The position numbers were made by a program, and so were the translations under genes. A stretch of DNA of 8,724 nucleotides, taken from JANNRA01 sp031401035 (GTDB lineage: Bacteria; Desulfobacterota; Binatia; HRBIN30; CADEER01). The stretch lies in contig JANNRA010000117.1 of the NCBI GenBank assembly GCA_031401035.1, forward strand, positions 1 through 8,724, in the 5' to 3' direction. Below, one piece after another: positions 6,113-8,724 of this stretch; within the stretch, counting starts at the first letter, position 1, and each line of letters begins with the position of its first letter. Under the pieces are notes generated by a model. It did no database searches, was not told the origin of the DNA, and saw only the letters and a program-made list of their open reading frames with translations.

Positions 6113-6707
6113 CTCGCCGCGCGCGGCGCCGCCGGACGACCGCCGGCGGGCGCGCGGCGCGACGACGCGGACGGCGGTCGTCGAGGCGCTGCTGGCGCTG
6201 CTGTACGAGGGCGATCTGCGGCCGACCGGGCCGCGCATCGCGGCGCGCGCCGGCGTGTCGCTGCGCTCGGTGTTCCAGCACTTCGCCGATCTCGATGCCC
6301 TCTTCGCCACCGCCGCCGAGCGCCAGGGCGAACGCATCCACGCCCTCAGTGCCCCCGTGCCGGTGGCGGGAACGCCGGCGGCGCGCGCCGCGGCGCTGGC
6401 GGCGCAGCGGGCGCGCGTCTTCGAGGCCATCGCGCCGGTGCGGCGCGCGGCGTTGCTGATGGAGCCGTTCGCGCCGGCCATCGCGACGCGGCTCGCCGGC
6501 CTGCGGGCCGCACAGCGCCGCGAGCTGCGGCGGGTGTTTGCGCCCGAGCTGGCGCGCCTGCCCGCCGCAGCGCGCCGCTCCTGCCTGGCCGCCCTGGCGG
6601 CGCTGTGCGGCTTCTCCACCTGGCACGTGTTGCGCGTCCACCAGGGTCTGAGCGTCGCCGCGGCGCGGCAGGTGATGACGCGGGCGATTACCGCGCTGCT
6701 GCGCTGA
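6096..6707 (+). CDS. TetR/AcrR-family transcriptional regulator
   Basis: This 203-residue protein has a TetR-type N-terminal DNA-binding domain: a basic lead (RRRARGATTRTAVVEALLALLYEG, 17-39) and the helix-turn-helix GPRIAARAGVSLRSVFQHFADLDALF (45-70), in which SVFQHF replaces the common TLYYHF. The remaining ~130 helical residues form the ligand and dimer domain, with no family-wide motif to identify the inducer. It diverges from the GST-sulfatase-MBL run across 65 bases, the standard layout of a repressor controlling its neighbour. A palindrome straddles its start codon, implying autorepression. No Shine-Dalgarno sequence precedes the ATG, so translation may be leaderless or weak. Later in-frame starts would cut into the DNA-binding domain, so 6096 is preferred. 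The inducer is probably the operon's substrate or an intermediate (inference). Confidence 0.88.
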   Translation: MSARSSSPRAAPPDDRRRARGATTRTAVVEALLALLYEGDLRPTGPRIAARAGVSLRSVFQHFADLDALFATAAERQGERIHALSAPVPVAGTPAARAAALAAQRARVFEAIAPVRRAALLMEPFAPAIATRLAGLRAAQRRELRRVFAPELARLPAAARRSCLAALAALCGFSTWHVLRVHQGLSVAAARQVMTRAITALLR

Positions 6708-6732
6708 CGGCGCGGTGTTGCCGGCCCTCAGC
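6703..6732. terminator. Imperfect stem-loop between convergent TetR and barrel-lipoprotein genes
   Basis: GCTGA-C-GGC at the end of the TetR gene can pair with GCC-GGCC-CTCAGC across its convergent neighbour's stop, with an asymmetric internal loop and no T-tract. The two stop codons are only 20 bases apart, so if anything ends transcription here it must lie in or near this sequence. Weak support. Confidence 0.25.
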
Positions 6733-7960
6733 GGGCAGGCCAGCGCAGCAGGGCCGCGCCGCCGGCGGGCAGGTCGATGGTGAGGGCGGTGGGCCGCCAG
6801 GTGCGCGTTCGCGGATCGAAGGCCTCGGCCGGTGCCGCCGCCGCGCGCGCCGTGATCTGCAGGCTGACCGGTTGCCGATAGTCGCGGTTGACCAGCAGCG
6901 CACTGATCGTCCCCGAGCCGTCGCCGAACAGCCCTGCGGTGACCGGACCGCCGTCGACGGCGGCGATCGGGCCGATGGGGAAGGGCGCCCCGACGACGCC
7001 GTCGGGGTCGGCGACGGCGAGGCTGCGCTGTCCGGCGAGCGCCGCCGCCAGGGCGGCGAGTTCATGGTTGAGGGTGGCGACCTCGGCGTGGCGCGCCGTC
7101 GCCGCGCCGTCCTCGACCAGGCCGCGGCGGAAGCGGTCGCGCTCGTCGTAGGGGGGTGTCCAGTAGGCGAAGTACGACACGCCGCGCGCCCCGAAGGCGA
7201 GGGCATGGAACACCTGCCAGGCCAGCTCCGCGGCGGTCGGGTCGCGGTATGGGCCGTGCGGCATGGCGAGGACGATCCACAGGAAGGGCAGGTCGTGGCG
7301 CAGTGCCGTGTCGCGCACGGCGGCGAGGTTGGCGAAGATGCTGGAGCGGTCGCGTGTCTCGCCGAACGGGTAGTAGTCGACGCTGAGCAGTTGCGGCCGC
7401 ACCGTCGCGACAAAGCCTTCGAGATAGTCCGCGTACGATGCCGCCCCGAGGCCGGCCGGGGGGATGTAGTCGGGTAGCAGGTTGACGTAGGCGAGGCGGC
7501 CGGGGTCGGCGGCGCGCAGCGCGGCGACGGTGGCGGCGACGGGGGGGAAGCTCGGCACGGTCGGCTCGTCGGCGACGACGTAGCCGTCGAGCGCTGGAGC
7601 GGCGCCGAAGTCGGCGGCGACGGCGGCGGCGAGCGCGGCGGCATCGCCGTCGCCTCCCGCCGCCGAGTACAGGCGATGATCGGCGAGCCAGACGCGCAGG
7701 CCGTGTCGTGCCGCGGCGTCGAGGCCGGCGCGGTTGGCGGCGACGTCGAGATCGCCGGCGCACGGCGCGCCGATGGTCGTGAACCCCGCCGCGGCGATGG
7801 CGGCGAGGCGCGCGTCGCTGCGCTCGCTGAGCGGCGGGCCGCACCAGAAGGTGATGACGAACGGCCGCGGCGTCCACGCCGGCGGCGGCGCCGGGCGCCT
7901 CGCCGTGCAGGCGGCGAGCCCGACGGCGAGCAGAGCAGCCGCCGCGCAGCGCCACATCAT
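6728..7960 (-). CDS. Lipoprotein with glycoside hydrolase-like TIM barrel
   Basis: Read from the ATG at 7960, this is a 410-residue protein with a lipoprotein signal (MMWRCAAAALLAVGLAAC; lipobox LAAC, Cys18) and a Pro/Ala spacer. The barrel region (about 33-305) has alternating strands and helices, GFTTIGAP (59-66), GYVVADEP (127-133, E132 a possible acid/base), LAYVNLLPDY (156-165), LLSVDYYPFG (191-200), FLWIVLAMPHG (226-236) and the aromatic strand GARGVSYFAYWTPP (257-270). The last ~100 residues look like a beta-domain, as in GH-A clan enzymes. I cannot name a CAZy family. Possible roles are polysaccharide cleavage at the cell envelope or a non-catalytic sugar-binding protein. The start could also be ATG 7957 or, less likely, TTG 7993. 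It converges with the TetR gene and is probably monocistronic. Confidence 0.72.
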   Translation of the reverse strand: MMWRCAAAALLAVGLAACTARRPAPPPAWTPRPFVITFWCGPPLSERSDARLAAIAAAGFTTIGAPCAGDLDVAANRAGLDAAARHGLRVWLADHRLYSAAGGDGDAAALAAAVAADFGAAPALDGYVVADEPTVPSFPPVAATVAALRAADPGRLAYVNLLPDYIPPAGLGAASYADYLEGFVATVRPQLLSVDYYPFGETRDRSSIFANLAAVRDTALRHDLPFLWIVLAMPHGPYRDPTAAELAWQVFHALAFGARGVSYFAYWTPPYDERDRFRRGLVEDGAATARHAEVATLNHELAALAAALAGQRSLAVADPDGVVGAPFPIGPIAAVDGGPVTAGLFGDGSGTISALLVNRDYRQPVSLQITARAAAAPAEAFDPRTRTWRPTALTIDLPAGGAALLRWPAR

Positions 7961-8071
7961 CCGCCTGCTAGTGCGCCCGCGCGGCCGACGCAACCAGGGG
8001 AGGCCTACACGGCTCCGGGCGTCAGCCTGAACCAGACAGAGAGGATCTCACGCGGAGAAACGGAGATACGA
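7961..8071 (-). other. Spacer between pilin and barrel lipoprotein
   Basis: No coding region is apparent. It is less GC-biased than its surroundings and contains CGGAGA twice eight bases apart (8053-8058, 8061-8066) next to CTCACG, giving a CTCACGCGGAGA-like stretch. Comparable degenerate GCGGAGA repeats occur between genes in many environmental bacteria (from memory). No convincing terminator for the pilin gene was found. Confidence 0.35.
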
Positions 8072-8473
8072 TCAGTTCAGCATGCCGCCGGCGGCGCTGT
8101 CGTAACTGAAGGTACGGCCGCCGCCTGAGGACACGGCGTTGCCGGTGAACGTCGGGTTGGCGCCGTTGTCGGCGGTCATGGTGATCGAGACGGTCGTCGA
8201 GAGTCGGAAGTCGGGCAGTTGGCCGACGCAGGCGGCATTGGCGCAGTCGAGGTAGTCGCCGTTGATCAGGAAGTAGGCTTCCTGGGCGTTGGCGGCGTTG
8301 CGCAGGTCGGATTTGGCCCGCGCGTCGTAGGCGATCTGCCGGTAGCCGGCGAATTGCGGAATGGCGATGGTGGCGAGGACGCTGATGATCGCGACGACCA
8401 TCAGCAACTCGATGAGGGTGAAGCCGCGCTGCGCTTGGTGGCGACCATCAAGGACCTGCTTGAGCTCTCGCAC
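8072..8473 (-). CDS. pilA: Type IV major-pilin-like prepilin
   Basis: This 133-residue protein starts at GTG 8473, chosen because GGAGGT (8486-8481) lies seven bases upstream; the frame is open further upstream but that extension has no pilin character. A 17-residue basic leader ends QAQRG, followed by mature F1-T-L-I-E5-LLMVVAI, the class III signal cut and N-methylated by prepilin peptidase PilD; Glu5 is the residue needed for assembly. The hydrophobic alpha1 spine runs to about mature residue 21 with Pro22, then an amphipathic helix to about 55. The mature 116-residue subunit has a Cys pair, C60 and C65 (DCANAAC), and a Gly/Ser/Thr-rich C-terminus, YDSAAGGMLN. Size is that of a short pilin such as those of Deltaproteobacteria. 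A minor pilin or type II pseudopilin is possible. No other pil genes are in view. Confidence 0.87.
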   Translation of the reverse strand: MRELKQVLDGRHQAQRGFTLIELLMVVAIISVLATIAIPQFAGYRQIAYDARAKSDLRNAANAQEAYFLINGDYLDCANAACVGQLPDFRLSTTVSITMTADNGANPTFTGNAVSSGGGRTFSYDSAAGGMLN

Positions 8474-8480
8474 GGGTTGC

Positions 8481-8486
8481 ACCTCC
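8481..8486 (-). promoter_or_regulatory. Ribosome binding site setting a GTG pilin start
   Basis: On the minus strand GGAGGT stands seven bases before GTG 8473. This decides the start of the pilin gene, since the upstream extension of the frame lacks any similarly placed site and would give an overlong leader before the FTLIE motif. Confidence 0.75.
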
Positions 8487-8517
8487 ACGTCTCGAACCAC
8501 TCCGTCACGCGCTGATA

Positions 8518-8533
8518 ACCAACAAACGTGCCA
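8518..8533 (-). promoter_or_regulatory. Sigma-54 (-24/-12) promoter for the pilin gene
   Basis: The minus strand reads TGGCACG-TTTG-TTGGT, against the RpoN consensus TGGCACG-N4-TTGCW. All seven bases of the -24 element match, and the -12 element differs by one base (GG instead of GC). Predicted transcription start is near 8507, leaving a ~34-base leader with the ribosome binding site. RpoN/PilR control of major pilin genes is well known in Pseudomonas, Geobacter and Myxococcus. Confidence 0.75.
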
Positions 8534-8724
8534 CCCGGGGGCGGTTCGACGGCTCTGGCGCAAGCGGGACTGTGGACGGATCTGCCCACCGCCAGGAGCA
8601 CAATTCGGCACAGCCAGCGTCAACCTCGTGACGATGCCATGCGAAGCGCCGGCAGCGACGCCCGGTCGGGGTGCGTCGCATTCGGCGCCGGCGACGGTGT
8701 AGAGGACGGCGCCATGGCATCGCT
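8534..8724. other. Upstream region of the pilin gene, no secure gene
   Basis: It probably holds activator sites for the sigma-54 promoter, though I see no clear symmetric element. On the minus strand one frame is open from the edge to TGA at 8620-8622 (Ser/Pro/Thr-rich, about 34 residues), and another runs open into the pilin frame. On the plus strand an ATG at 8714 preceded by GAGGA could begin a divergent gene cut by the window. None of these can be confirmed. Confidence 0.3.

Noticed and set aside
6089..7477. 462-residue plus-strand frame starting 7 bases before the TetR gene
   Set aside because: It is a shifted frame of TetR followed by the antisense of the barrel lipoprotein; no domain is recognisable.
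7961..7993. TTG start for the barrel lipoprotein
   Set aside because: It adds 11 mostly Arg residues before the signal peptide and has no better ribosome binding site; ATG 7960 or 7957 is more likely.
8474..8623. 183-residue version of the pilin starting at ATG 8623
   Set aside because: The extra 50 residues include the sigma-54 promoter and the GGAGGT site and give an unusually long prepilin leader.
8505..8720. 71-residue minus-strand frame at the right edge
   Set aside because: Arg-rich product with irregular codon use that overlaps the pilin promoter; no ribosome binding site or motif.
1..8724. CRISPR arrays, tRNA or rRNA genes, insertion sequences, phage genes
   Set aside because: I saw no regularly spaced repeats, cloverleaf-like sequences, transposase motifs or terminal inverted repeats on either strand.

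Overview
The DNA is very GC-rich, with strong G/C bias at third codon positions, and comes from a Gram-negative-like bacterium: it has two lipoproteins with lipoboxes, a type IV pilin and ECF sigma factors. The partial protein at the left edge ends in a Pro/Thr linker followed by a Cys-framed pair of dockerin-type EF-hand loops. I associate this tail with Candidatus Binatota/Binatia and related Desulfobacterota or Myxococcota lineages. That taxonomic guess rests on memory and is only moderately secure.

Layout, left to right. (1) 1-311: the C-terminal end of an exported protein (+), whose first ~75 bases are suspicious C/G runs, closed by a hairpin at 317-340. (2) 349-1580: an ECF sigma factor and its membrane anti-sigma of the NrsF/DUF1109 family, overlapping by one base, both on the minus strand. 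(3) 1581-1692: a divergent regulatory region with a GTGTAAC box facing each way. (4) 1693-2283: a second ECF sigma factor (+) with a good ribosome binding site and no obvious anti-sigma of its own. (5) 2261-6030 (minus): a three-gene run, transcribed GST-family protein, then a formylglycine-type sulfatase/phosphonate monoester hydrolase-like enzyme, then an exported metallo-beta-lactamase-fold lipoprotein. (6) 6096-6707 (+): a divergent TetR-type repressor whose start codon lies at the centre of a perfect 8-bp palindrome, probably its operator. (7) 6728-7960 (minus): a lipoprotein with a glycoside-hydrolase-like barrel. (8) 8072-8473 (minus): a type IV major-pilin-like gene with a GTG start and a near-consensus sigma-54 promoter.

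How the parts may work together. The sigma/NrsF pair looks like a redox- or metal-sensing stress module, and its divergent partner sigma may belong to the same circuit. The TetR/GST/sulfatase/MBL block looks like a small inducible catabolic or detoxification unit for an ester (sulfate, phosphonate or similar). It puts a conjugating enzyme and an ester hydrolase in the cytoplasm and a second hydrolase on the cell envelope. The pilin and the barrel lipoprotein appear to be independent transcription units. I found no mobile element, CRISPR array, rRNA or tRNA. The most distinctive items are the start-codon-centred operator with its linked enzyme trio, and the paired ECF sigma arrangement. Neither can be called a new system from sequence alone.
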